Source: Typhlomys cinereus (lineage: Eukaryota; Chordata; Mammalia; Rodentia; Platacanthomyidae). From it: DNA of 64,000 bases. Both the position numbers and the translations under genes were made by a program. The stretch lies in NCBI GenBank assembly GCA_023101885.1, contig JALPQD010000241.1, positions 3,061,001 to 3,125,000 of the forward strand, read 5' to 3'. The notes below the pieces were generated by a model. It had not been told where the DNA came from. It was given only the letters and a program-made list of their open reading frames with translations, and did not search any database. Within the stretch, counting starts at the first letter, position 1; each line of letters begins with the position of its first letter. Shown piece after piece: positions 26,491 to 37,370 of the stretch.

Positions 26491-26505
26491 AAAGTGGATA
26501 TTGTG

Positions 26506-27764
26506 CAGATCTTTATAATTAAAGCTTCTCCTCCTACAAATAGGCTCACGTCCTGTGCCACAGGCAGTGGTCTCTGGTACTAATTATGTCCTTGGAGTTC
26601 TGATTCACCCTGGGGTTGCTTATTTGGTGGCTACTGTAAAGTGACTGGTCAACTTTAATTCTTTGGGTAGTTTGTTCATACTGTGAAAAGCAAGTGATCT
26701 CTGTATGAAAGAACAAAAACAGGTAAGAACAATCCAGAGGGTGCCATCATCTATATAAAACCCATTCCTCCAGGCTTGTAGTTTATGCTTCCTAGTAACC
26801 ACAGCAGTAAAGAGTAATAAAAGCTGCCATATGTGGTTCCTGATTTTCCCTCTTAGTTGTGAGTTCTTCCATAGAGTCTGAGTCAATGTGACTCTGCTCT
26901 TCTCTAAAGTCTCCCTAAATCTTTAAGCTTTCCTCCACTCTGTGGGCAGGGATATCCTTTGGATAACCCCTCTCTAGATTGTTGTGCAAAAATATTTTTC
27001 ACTCAATAGAGAATCTAGTTTTCACAACTGTTATCCAACAATGCAACTTAAATTTTAAAACTGGGCACCTGATTCTTGTCAAAGTCCTCCTTTTCCTTCC
27101 AGCACTGAGTTCAACTGACAAGAACCCAGGCAACTGAAGACAAAAGCTAAGTAGAATAAAGGTTGTGATTAGTGCCTTGGATATGTCATTTCAGCTGCAG
27201 GCACTACAGGACTTCTCTACAAAGCCATATCATCAGCCATTGGCTTGGTGCTATGTGTCATCTCCGCAGAAAGCAATCCGATATTGGAAGGTTGTTGTTT
27301 GGTTGGGGAGGAAGAAAGTATTTGGTAGAGGCTTCTGAGAACACTTTCCTTTTGGTAGTGGGACCTTCTTGTGGTCCACAGGGGTACTGATTCAACTCTG
27401 TATGCATAAGTGGAGTCTAGGGTGGGGATTCTTAGTTTCTGTGGATGCAGAAAGACTTTAGGCAGCACACTTTCAGGGTTTGATTTGTCTTTGGCATGTG
27501 CCACCATTTCTACACTAGTTGAAGCTGCAATGAACAAACAGCATGCACATGAGGAATTGACTGAAGAACTCACGGTCCTAAACTGAAACTTACTGGTACA
27601 TGCAGTAAGAAAGAATGTTCCGAAATTAAGTATTGCTTCATCTTAAAGATGAAAATGAAATTTAAGTTCAGATTCAACTGTGTAGCTTGGAGATCTAAAT
27701 GCCAAAAAGCCTCAAAGGTGAGGGCTGCACAATAGAAAGAAAAACAGTACTCAGAATCTCATGT

Positions 27765-27765
<1 letters not shown>
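26506..27765. other. No gene recognised
   Basis: Contains a 118-codon open frame on the minus strand (27217-27573) with no family resemblance. No repeat named. Confidence 0.35.

Positions 27766-27806
<41 letters not shown>
27766..27806. repeat. (GT)n microsatellite
   Basis: About 20 perfect GT units. Confidence 0.95.
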
Positions 27807-27807
<1 letters not shown>

Positions 27808-27876
27808 ACAAGGAGTAGAGCCTACTAGAAAATTCCTTTCTAAACCTCAAAGTGCTGGTGTTAAACCCATAATTCT

Positions 27877-28081
27877 GGGGCTGGAGAGGAGTTAAGACTG
27901 TGCCTCCCAAGCAGAAAGTCCTGAGTTCAGATTCCATGTAAAAACATCAGGTGGAAATGTCTGGGAACCTGCACTTCCAACTATGAAAGGTAGAGCCTCA
28001 GAAATCCCAGAATGAATTATAAAAGAAATCCAGGTTGATTTCTGAAGTCATCCTTAGATTTCCACAGACACACACAGTATT

Positions 28082-28126
<45 letters not shown>
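27877..28126 (+). repeat. Old B2-superfamily SINE ending in a (CT)n tract
   Basis: The tRNA-like head 'ggggctggagaggagttaag' lacks part of the A-box region. B-box region 'tgagttcagattcc' and the older-type body follow, then cacacaca and a perfect (CT)n run at 28086-28126. Confidence 0.75.
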
Positions 28127-28130
<4 letters not shown>

Positions 28131-28587
28131 ATCCTAAAAGGGGCTATTCATGGTAAAGTTTCTCACAGATGAACGACACTTCCTAGATGTTAGGTAAGAG
28201 CGAATAGGGGAAAACCACGTTGGGGGAATCTGCAATGAGCCCTAAAGTCACTGACAGGCTAAGGGAATTATAAGGTGGGGAAGAAGGAAGGGAATGTGGA
28301 GGATAGTTGAAGTTCATGGGTAGGTAGGTTATGGGTCTGGGAAGGTAATTCAGAAATGGAATAGGGTGTCTTTTGTGGTCTGTTCCAGGACTTGCCACAT
28401 TCAAGTTGGGATGGAGGGATTTTGGCAAATGATCTGGCTATGGCTTACATTCCTGACTCTTATTCGTATTAGAAAGCAATGAAGGAGGAAGGGCACAGTT
28501 GTTATTTTGTAGAGTCAAAGATAGTACTGGGATAATGAAATTGAGTTTAGAAAGGAACAGAAGAGAGAAAATTGAGGACTTTTTTTT
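28127..28587. other. No gene recognised
   Basis: Unique sequence between an old SINE and the solo LTR. Confidence 0.35.
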
Positions 28588-28593
28588 GCTTCT

Positions 28594-29135
28594 TGTCGCT
28601 GTCCTGCAGTGACTATGAACCGAACCCGAGGGGAGGTGTGAGGATTAAAATTCAGACACAAATGTCTTTTTCACTGGAGGACATGCCTTGCAAGCAGACG
28701 ACAGGCAGGCTCGAATCTTTATTTCATACAGTATTTATACAGAAAGAGAATATGTTAAAAACAGAGTGAGGGACTAAATGCAGTTGAAAATACAGCTGTG
28801 TAAACCAGCTCATTATTTCCCTTCCTTATTTACAGAATTTAAGGAATAGCCATAGCACTTCTTTGAGGCCCAAACAATTAATGAGCAAAACACATTCTTG
28901 GCAGAATATTCACTTCTTTCAAGGTTAATAAGCAAGATTGTACTTTTGACCTCACTACTCAGGGCCCAAAAGTCTTCAAGATGGAGTTTCTCAGACTGCC
29001 ACAATTATGGGAACATGTCCTTATGTCCCACAGAAATGAAAAGATCCGCCAAGCATACTCAAAACGCATCAGCACTCAGGACTCATGTCCCGGCCATGTG
29101 ATTTATAACAGTCTTCAGTAAATATGCTCCCCACA
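28594..29135 (-). mobile_element. Solo LTR, ERVK-type, 542 bp with 6-bp TSD
   Basis: Read on the minus strand it begins TGTGGGGAGC and ends GACA, the TG...CA ends of an LTR. It is flanked by the 6-bp duplication gcttct (28588-28593 and 29136-29141), the size typical of class II (ERVK/IAP-like) elements. A poly(A) signal (AATAAA, reverse of 28718-28723) lies about 125 bases from the 3' end, as expected for R/U5. There is no internal proviral sequence next to it, so it is the product of LTR-LTR recombination. Intact ends suggest moderate age. Confidence 0.85.
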
Positions 29136-29141
29136 GCTTCT

Positions 29142-30355
29142 AGCCAAGGCCAAGAATAGAACTGTTGCCTTTGAAGTCCATGGTTCCTAAACTGCCTATC
29201 AGTTTCTGTCTCCTGTTGTTATAATTTTCCCCCTGGTAACATCCATTTGCCAGGGGGCAACCAGGGTGATACATCCCTCTAGCTTCTTCAAAGCTGGATG
29301 ATGTCACTGTTAGGTGTGGCATTGGGGATACCCCTTCCAGGAGCCTTACCTCAGGATCCTCCAAAAGTGCCTTTGGATAATGACCACATGATATGTGGAA
29401 AAGAAATCCTTGATTTTCATCTGGACAGAAAAAGGAAGGAGGAGTAAAATCAAGAGAATCAATGAATAATGAAATTAGAGTCCCTTGAGTAAAGGGAAAT
29501 ATTTATCTGAGAGTTTATATAAATGTTTATTATCATCTTAGAAAGACTAGGTGAAGTCAGAACAAAAGATGTTTTAAAGTTAAAATGATTAGACTCACAG
29601 AAGTACAACTGTCTGGTCTTGTTTATTAGACTCCACCTTCAGTTACCATGATACATATGGTACTGCTTTTTGGGGGGCAATGCAAGAATGAAGAAAAAGA
29701 CAATGTACAACAAAGCAGGGGTTGGGTGATTGGAAACTGTCAGTAACTACTGTCCTAAGCATTTATTATTTTATATACAAACTATGCAAACACTATATTA
29801 GCAGATTCCAAGGGCATGGGAAAATGAGGAGGCAGTGGATTTTTATGCAGGCTACAATGTATTCTAAAGAAAAGTCAAAACCAAGCATAACCAATCTTAT
29901 CTGAAAGAAATGAGGCAGAGAAGGGTCTTCCCAAGTTATCTCATTTCAGCTTTGAAACAGACTGGCCTTGCGAAGGTCATGCTTCAAAGTTGTAGCTTTG
30001 AGAAAGGCCAGTCCTGCCAAGCCAAAGCTTCATGCTGTAGCTTTGTTGGTTAAGAATCTATATTATGGTGCGACTTTGCCTTGTACATTGCAGCCACTCT
30101 CCACATCCAGTTTTTCCTTTTCTGGTCACCAAGATTTGAGTCTGGAGTGATTGACTCAGGTTTTAAGTTTATGCATCTTGACATCTGTTAGATCAGTTAG
30201 CATTACAATGTAAAGTCCTTTTTATGTAGATTCTAGGCTGTAGAAAAGAGAGTTTTTAATCATTTAATTTTTAGGTTGGAACACTAGTGGACTTGGTTGC
30301 AAGTCCAATGGAGGTACTGTAGAGTTGAGTTTTGATTTTAATTTAGGCAGTGCTT
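29142..30355. other. No gene recognised; holds a hairpin at 29960-30013
   Basis: Unique-looking sequence of 1.2 kb. The only structure noted is the two-part stem-loop listed separately. Confidence 0.35.
29960..30013. other. Two-part stem-loop
   Basis: gactggcctt (29960-29969) pairs perfectly with aaggccagtc (30004-30013). Inside, tcaaag (29984-29989) pairs with ctttga (29996-30001) around a 6-base loop. The asymmetric internal loop has 14 bases on one side and 2 on the other. Confidence 0.5.
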
Positions 30356-30358
30356 GTT

Positions 30359-31755
30359 TTCTTTTTCTTTTTTAAAATTTATTTATCTAGTTGTATAAGC
30401 ATATTGAATGAATAATCATCCTCAACTTCCCTCCATCCCCCCTTCCAACCATCCCCTTTTGCCTCCTTTCTTCAGTCCATCTTACCCCTCCCACCCTCCC
30501 GCCTGTCTGCCTTCATGCACCCCAGGGCTCCCTCTGGCCTGTCTACTCTTTTTTTTTTTAATTTCTACTTTTATAAGCATGTTGAGTACTTATCCCTGAT
30601 TCTGTCCTTTGTCTCTCCCTCCCATACTTCCACTAATCCCACCCTCCTGCCTATCTGTTTCTATGGATCCCAGGGTTGCCCCTGGTTCATTTACTCCTGT
30701 GGGGGTTCAGATTTCTTTGGTACACCAGGTTGTCTTTCCTCAGACCACCCCACTGATAAGGACATTTCCCTTCACTCATCCAGCTTCAGTCCCTAAGTTT
30801 CCCACTGTATATTCTTATCTCTCTTGAGTTTCTAGATAGTTTATGGGGGCATGTTAGTATGTCAGTCATTATGCGGGTCTGGTAAGGACAAGTCTCACTG
30901 TAGTGAGTTTCTTCCTTGAATGGGATGTCTTGTCCAAAGATGAACCTTCCCATCTTTAGGTTCTTACATTTCACCACCCCCTTTTCTGTGAGATTCCCAA
31001 AACCTTAGGATGGGGAGATTGGGTTGATCTGATTTTGGGTGAGCCCTGCTGAGTCGCCAGTACTCTGCATTATGACCAGCCATTGCTGTCCACTTCGCTG
31101 CTCCACTACTGCCCTAGATTGAATCCTGTCAGGGTGTTGAGATTCTCTACTTCTTTTGTAGGATGAGTGCTAAGTGCTCTTCAAATCTATGAGTATAATA
31201 GTAGCTATTTACAGAGCAGTTTGGTGTACTATCCTTCTACATATTGATTCATTGGTTGTTTTTCCCTATTGATCTATTTCCTTCCCTTTTTAGGTTCTTG
31301 TTCTGGTTAATGGTAACAGGAATGTGTTTCATTCTGACAAGCGGGTCTTGAGTTCAAGCAGATAGCTGTTGGTTGTCTCCTTGATACTCGTGCTACTATT
31401 ATACTGGTGGTCACCTGATGCCACGGTGATTTTTATTGCAACTAACAGATCTCATATGTTATGGGGCCTGTGATTATTTCTCTCTCCTAGTAGCTTCTAC
31501 AGTATTCCTTGGTATTGTGTAAGCTATCTAGCAAGGAGGAAATTCTCAGACCAGTTCTAGTTCTGTGATCCATATGTGTTTCATCTTCAGTAATAGGGTT
31601 TTACTGACAGTTTTTTGGAGAACAACCAAGAGCAATGGCAAAAACCTATAATGTCTGGAGGCCCTTGAGGCCTCTCTGACCAAAATTTTATCAGGAAGTG
31701 TCACATTCCTGTTACCGCTAGCAAAATTTTGTCACTGGGTTCCAAGTGACTCAGC
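30359..31755 (-). mobile_element. L1 3' UTR segments, minus strand (two tails)
   Basis: Two successive T-rich starts (30359 and 30548) are each followed by an L1 tail pattern: tttataagcat.ttga, then CT-rich ctccctccc. The longer second copy continues to about 31755 through L1 3' UTR sequence. The arrangement suggests one L1 tail inserted in, or next to, another. No ORF2 coding sequence is visible. Confidence 0.6.
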
Positions 31756-32820
31756 TCAGGGCTTTTTTTTTTTTTTTTTTTATTAAATACAGTGCTTTTT
31801 ATCCAAAAGAAAATTATTAATAAGAAATGGTTGTTTATCTTACATGGAGTTAAATCTAGTACCCAACATATTTTAAAATATGTATTAAACATATTTGGCT
31901 GTATTTTCCTGCTGGATGTTTAAGAACATACATATGCGTGAGTCAACCTTGTTGCCATTATTTTTGTCAAAACCAGTTGAGGATTCGGTCCTTGGGCTTA
32001 ATATGGGGCTATTTGTTGGCTGCTCTTGGCCTCTTTTCTAGTCATGTCAATTGTAATCAAGGCCATGCTGACTGTGCAGTTTCCATTGGAAGCACAGGGC
32101 ACATGTCTCTGTTTTGATTCTCCACTGTGCAACATGGACACAAGTCAAAGTCCAAAGTCTGGGTTTCGTGGCCTCTCTGAACGAGAGGACAGATGACTTG
32201 CCAGAGCTGCTGGACTATGTTAAGAGGTGCCTCATAGTTTCATGGGATCTTTGAACTTTGATTTCAAAAGTCAAAGGGCTCTATTGGTTCCTCTGTTCGA
32301 GTTGGCTAAGGGATTCTCAGGGAAGTAGAGAATGAAGTGAAAGAATGTCAGACAAAAGATACTCCTCTCTCAAGGCCATTAGGATAGGGAGGTCAGGGTT
32401 CAGAGTGTGTGGTCAGTTTGGGGAATTGCCATATTTCAGCCAGGGTGTAGGAAGCTTTACAAAATGACTAACACTAAAGGCTTCCATAGTAGCTTCCTCT
32501 TTTCTGTTTGGGGTCCAGTCCTTGGGCACATCTTTTAAATTTTATACTTTCAGGTGGTTATCCTGATCTGTTGTGTTCATATCTCTGCCATATATTGTCC
32601 TCAGGCTACAGTAGTGCTTGAATCCTCTGTTGCACAGGCTGAAGTCATCTTGTCATTTGAATTTTTTGTGATTTGAAAGATAAATAAATCTAAACACAAG
32701 TCAGACTATTGAAATCAGTGTTGATTTTGTGAGAGCTGGACTCCATTCTGATTTGTGTAAAGGTGATTTGCATGGTAAAGAGAGAATGAGAGAAGGGGAA
32801 GTGTTAGACCCTCAGGACAG
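31756..32820. other. No gene recognised
   Basis: Starts with a long T run (about 31764-31782) that may be the tail of another minus-strand insertion. The rest is unassigned. Confidence 0.35.
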
Positions 32821-33540
32821 TGAAGCGCCCAAGTTTGATCAGTGTGAATGTGGCTAGGCCAGCTGTGTCAATGGCAGCCGTCTAAGAAAGGTTCTCACAG
32901 AAACTCTTCTGAGCCATAAACCATATGTAATTTCTGTTGTGGTGTGGGGGTTGCCACGCCCAGAAGCCTGCACTCTGGATGATACATTAGCAACTGAACA
33001 GGCCATTGAGTGACTCCTCCCTTGGGTGGTTGAGTTTGCCTCTTGTCTACAAGACAATGATAGGTCGAGCTCCCTCCTTGGAAGTTGAGAAAACTCCCAG
33101 GTTGTTTGGAAAGCTTTTGTTTCTCTAAGAAACTGGCTGGGCATTCTCCCTCCCTATCATTCTTTCCTGCCTATCAAAAGAGATGTTAAGACAGGGACCA
33201 TTGTCCATTCCCTTCTAGCAACAAGGTGGCATGCATGTTTAGCATACCTGACAATATGTCTGCCCCAAGGCAATTGGGTGTCACTCCTGTCTTCTTTTTG
33301 TTAACCAAAATGTATACATTTTACATAGTCCTGTAAAGAATTTGCCCCTGCTTCTTGATTATAAAAACCCTGTACTTTTTCAATAAAGTTGGCTTGGATG
33401 ATGGTGGACATCCAAGACCCCCTCTGACCCAAGCCTGAAACTTTTAATTCCTTCCGCTCCCACTTCAGATTCCCACGTTTGTAGGTTCGGGTTCGTGCTG
33501 GTTCGTGGGCCCGGACATTGTGGTTCTTTTCGAAATGGAG
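32821..33540 (+). mobile_element. Probable LTR fragment (U3-R-U5 like), plus strand
   Basis: The block ends with a promoter-like ttataaaaacc (about 33360), then caataaagttggc (poly(A) signal at about 33382), then a CT-rich and gttcg-repeat segment ending gggcccggaca at about 33518. This R/U5-like order suggests an endogenous retroviral LTR with some leader sequence. Left end and duplication were not found; length and family are uncertain. Confidence 0.45.
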
Positions 33541-33554
33541 GTCAGGGGGCTTTT

Positions 33555-33862
33555 GACTTTTTTTTAAAATTTATTTATTATTTATTCAATTGTGCATGTA
33601 TGCACGTGCACACGCGTGTGTATGTATGTGTGTGTGTGTATGTATGTGTGTGTAGAACCACGGACGAATTCGGGAACCACCATGGACACCTCCACCTCCT
33701 CCTTGTTTACTCTGCCCGGGAATTCACAGGCTCCGCCCTACCAGGACCAGAAACAGGCCGCCCCCGCTTCCGCCCGGCGTCTATACATGGGGTCTAGGAT
33801 CCGAACTCAGGACTTTCCGCCTGCAAGGCAGAGGCTTAACCCCTGAGCCACCTCTCCAGCCC
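33555..33862 (-). repeat. Young B2-superfamily SINE
   Basis: Minus-strand full-length copy with (TG/TATG)n at about 33592-33653, CpG-rich body and reversed head ending ctctccagccc. The flanks share gggctttt (33547-33554 and 33863-33870), with imperfect continuation. It sits just after the possible LTR, so it is younger than that element. Confidence 0.9.
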
Positions 33863-34126
33863 GGGCTTTTTCCTTTTGTTAAGATAGTGTGCTTTTTTTT
33901 GGCAGTGCCGAGTTATACTTGAAACATTCTTTTATTCCCACAGCTATATATGTAACTTAAAAAAGTTTTATTAGCAGATATTAATTGTACAAAATTATGG
34001 ATTTTTATGACATTTCATTTACTCTATTACCCTTCCTTGTGATTCCCCTTCAGCTGGTCTCCTACCTCTACCAGATAGTCTTTCTTCTACTTTTATTCCC
34101 TTGCACTTTTTTTTTATTCTAGATTG

Positions 34127-34475
34127 TATATGAAATGACTCAGTCAATAAAGTGTTTGTTACATAATCAGGAAGATCTGAGTTTGATCTCAAGCATCTAT
34201 GTTAAAAACTAAGAATCCAGACACACATTTATAATCTCAGTGCTGGGGAGGCAGAGATAGGTGGATCCCTGGGTCTCACTGGTCAGCCAGCCTAACATAG
34301 GAAGTCCTGGATCCCACTGAAAGACCCTGCCTCAAAAAAAAGAAAAAAGAAACCAAAGTGGATCACTCCTGAAAAATGACACCTAAGACTGAATTCTGAC
34401 CTACATACACTTGTGCACACACATGCTCATGTAAACACACACACTCACACATGTGCACACATGCATGCGTACACA
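34127..34475 (+). repeat. B4-type SINE (ID head plus B1-like part) with CA tail
   Basis: A tRNA-like head (agtcaataaagtgtttgtta, gatctgagtttgatct) is followed by a B1-like part (cagtgctggggaggcagag, then ggtggatccctgggtctcac) and an A-rich, then CA-rich tail. This composite is the B4 layout of muroid-related rodents. Confidence 0.8.
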
Positions 34476-34663
34476 AGCATTAGATTATACGAGAGAAATG
34501 GCACAATATTGTCTTTTTCAATCTGGTCTATTTCAGTTGTTTTACTTTGGACCTCCAGTCCCACCACCCATTTTCCTGCAAATGACATTTTGTTCTTTAT
34601 TCCTAGTTGATATGCCATTAAATATTTTATGCATTCCTCTGGTGATAGGTTGTTGCAGTTAAC

Positions 34664-35070
34664 CTGCATGGTTGCTGACAAATCACCATCAAATGGCTTA
34701 AGGGAACAAGGGGTTTATTTTCTTATGATAATAGTCTGGCTACAGTTTATAGTCCAGCTTGATGAGAGAGCAACAACACCAGGGCTGAGGGAATTGGCCA
34801 CACAATCTCTACATAATGGCTGCGAGAGGGACGATCCTTACTTGCTAACCAGCATGTCTGGCCAAGTGTACACAAGGATGCCAACTCTCTCAACCAGCTC
34901 TCTGTGTTTTATTCCAGGTCATAATCCCACACACCATAGGTTGGGCCCTCCCCATTAGCTAGACAATCTCTTACAGGTTTGCTCTGGGCTTAAGTCAACC
35001 ATTAATTCTACATATGCGCCCAGAGCTCAAACCCTCAACTGTCAAGTTGAAACCTGTACCTAACTATGAC
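34664..35070 (-). repeat. Rodent medium-copy repeat, inverted relative to 21994-22397
   Basis: The right end reads caaccctcaactgtcaagtt-like sequence and ctaactatgac, the reverse complement of the 22.0-kb segment. The left end ctgcatggttgctga matches the reversed right end there. Length 407 versus 404 bp. Confidence 0.6.
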
Positions 35071-35176
35071 ATAGGTGTATAAACCATTTTCATATTTTTG
35101 CACCCCAATAAGCCTGGGAATGAAGGATTATTAGGTATATATTGAGAAAGGGTAAAAGTGAATCACATATCAGTTC

Positions 35177-37370
35177 TATTTTTTTTTTTTTTTTTTGGTT
35201 TTCAGTGAATCTCCATATCTTTTTCCACAGTTCTGTAAATATCTGTGAGGTCTATCTGATCCATGGTTTCATTTAACTCCAGTTTGTCTCTATTTGGTTT
35301 TTGACGCATTTACCTGTCCATTGGAGTGAGTGGGGCTATTAAAGTTTTCTACTCTCACTGTATTTGTGTTGATTAGTAATTTTACTTTCTGTAGTATTTG
35401 TTTGATGAATATGGCCATACCTGTGTTTGGTACATTTATGTTTAGTATTGTAAGATACTCCTGCTGGAATGTTCCCTCAATCAGAAGGTAGTAACCCATT
35501 TATATCTTTTATGGTCTTCTTTAGTTTGAAGCTTACTTTGTCTGATATCAAGATGGCAACTCCTGCTTGGTTCCTGCGGCCATTTGCTTAGAATACCTTT
35601 GATCATCTTTCAACCCTGAGATAGTGTCTATCATTCATGGTGAGGTGTGTTTCTTAGAGATAAAATATTGATGGGATGTGATGTATGATCCAAGCTGTAT
35701 GCCTGTGTCTCTTGATTGGGAAGCTAACTTCATTGTCATTTAAAGTTACCAATGAAAGATGTTTAATAATTCCTGTCATTTTATTGGCCTTGTATTTGGA
35801 TTTATAGTAAAGTCAATCAGCTCTTATACAGGTATTATTTATTCCCTGTAGACTCTCTGATGTATTTATCCTTCTTTTCCATCTTGAGTTGAGTATTCCT
35901 CCCAATATTCTCTGTTGCTCTGGCCTAGGAACCATATAGTCCTTTAGCCTGTTTCTGTCATGGACTATTTTTCTTTTACTTTCTAGCATGGATTGGCCTT
36001 TGTGTTCATTTATAACTTGTATTATGTCTCTCCAAGTCCTTCTTGCTTTTACAGTTTATTTTGAAAAGTCAGTTTTTATTTTGGTGGGCTTGCTTATGTA
36101 TGTGATTTGGTCCTCTGTCTCAAAACTCCTAAGATCTTAACTTTAATGTCTATATCTGATGTGCAATGTGCCATATGTTGTGTAGTGTTTCTTTTTTTGT
36201 CTTAAGCATTTGAGTCCTGTATGCCTCTTGGACTTGGATAGGCATCTCCTTCCTTAGGTTAGGGAAATTTTCCATTATCTCCTTAATTATGTATGATAGA
36301 TTTTCCTCTTGCACATCTGCTCCCAGAATACATATGATTCATAGGTTGGGTCTTTTGATGGGGTCCCAATATCCTACATGTTCTGTTTATAAATGTTTTT
36401 CAATTTATCAGTCTCTTTGTTTGGCTTGTCAACTTCTCTCTTCTTGTCTTCCAATTCTGATACTCTGTCTTCTACATGATCAGTTCTATTTTTGAGACTA
36501 TTGAATTTTTAGTTACACTGCTTGAGTTTTTCAACTCGAGTGCTATTTCAGTTTGGGTTTTTTTAGTGCTTCTGTATTTATTTGCAAATGAGTTTGAGGG
36601 TTTTTTAGTGTTTCTAAATTTGTTTTTAAATCTTCAACTGCCCGTCTCATTGTGTCTACTTACTTATTTATGTTTTCTTTCTTGTGTTTATTGTGTTTTT
36701 CTTCATATTTGTTTAAATTTTTATCTGTGTTCCTTTGGGTCTGCGTGATCATATTTACAATTAATCTTTGGATTTCAGTGTCAAGATTCTTTCTCCCTTG
36801 ATTGATATCAAATGGTCTACCCTTAGTAGAAGCTGGTGGTTTAGGATCAATGATGTTGGGAGGAGGCATATTTCTTTGGCTACTTGCATTGTTTTTGTTT
36901 TTCCTACTTGATGGGACATTTGGATTTAAATCTTGCTTGCATAATGTGAAGCTGAAAGCTTCTAGCATCTGGGCCTGCAGGCAACTCTCAGTGAGGGCTA
37001 GAGCAAGGGATAAAGTGGTGCTGTGCAAGTTTGCCTTGGTATCTTACAGTTGAAAGCTCCCAGAATTTGGGCTCACTGGTAGCTCCTAGAGAGGATGAGC
37101 ACAAGGGCAAAAGGAGTCTACAAGCTTGCCTGGGTTTTGTGTGGTTCCATTTATTTTTCTAGTTGTCCCGAAGTTCACCTGGGACCTGGGGTGTGGCCTG
37201 GGTCCTTCCCTAGCTCAGAGCAGACTGGGTGCTACTCTGGCTGGCTGGTGGGAGGAGCTGGAATGAGCGGGAGACCTGGGGCCTGGGGGTGGGCTGGGGG
37301 GGTTACCTGAGGAGCAGTGTGTCTTCCCTGGACTGTGAGCATCCTGGGCAGAAAGGCTTCTTCAGAAAAT
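35177..37370 (-). mobile_element. L1 with 5' UTR, ORF1 and start of ORF2, ending in internal poly(A)
   Basis: Minus strand, 5' to 3': a GC-rich L1 5' UTR (about 37370-37030, similar to that of the L1 at 58 kb), ORF1 remnants (about 37030-36000, coiled-coil-like N-terminal part at 36660-36780) and the ORF2 endonuclease N-terminal region (about 35780-35200). It stops abruptly in a 22-base poly-T (poly(A) on its own strand) at 35177-35198. All frames are broken. The reverse transcriptase and 3' UTR are absent, so the RNA was probably polyadenylated early. No clear target duplication was found. Confidence 0.75.

Noticed and set aside
27217..27573. 118-codon minus-strand frame
   Set aside because: No family resemblance and no splice or start context; expected by chance in 64 kb.
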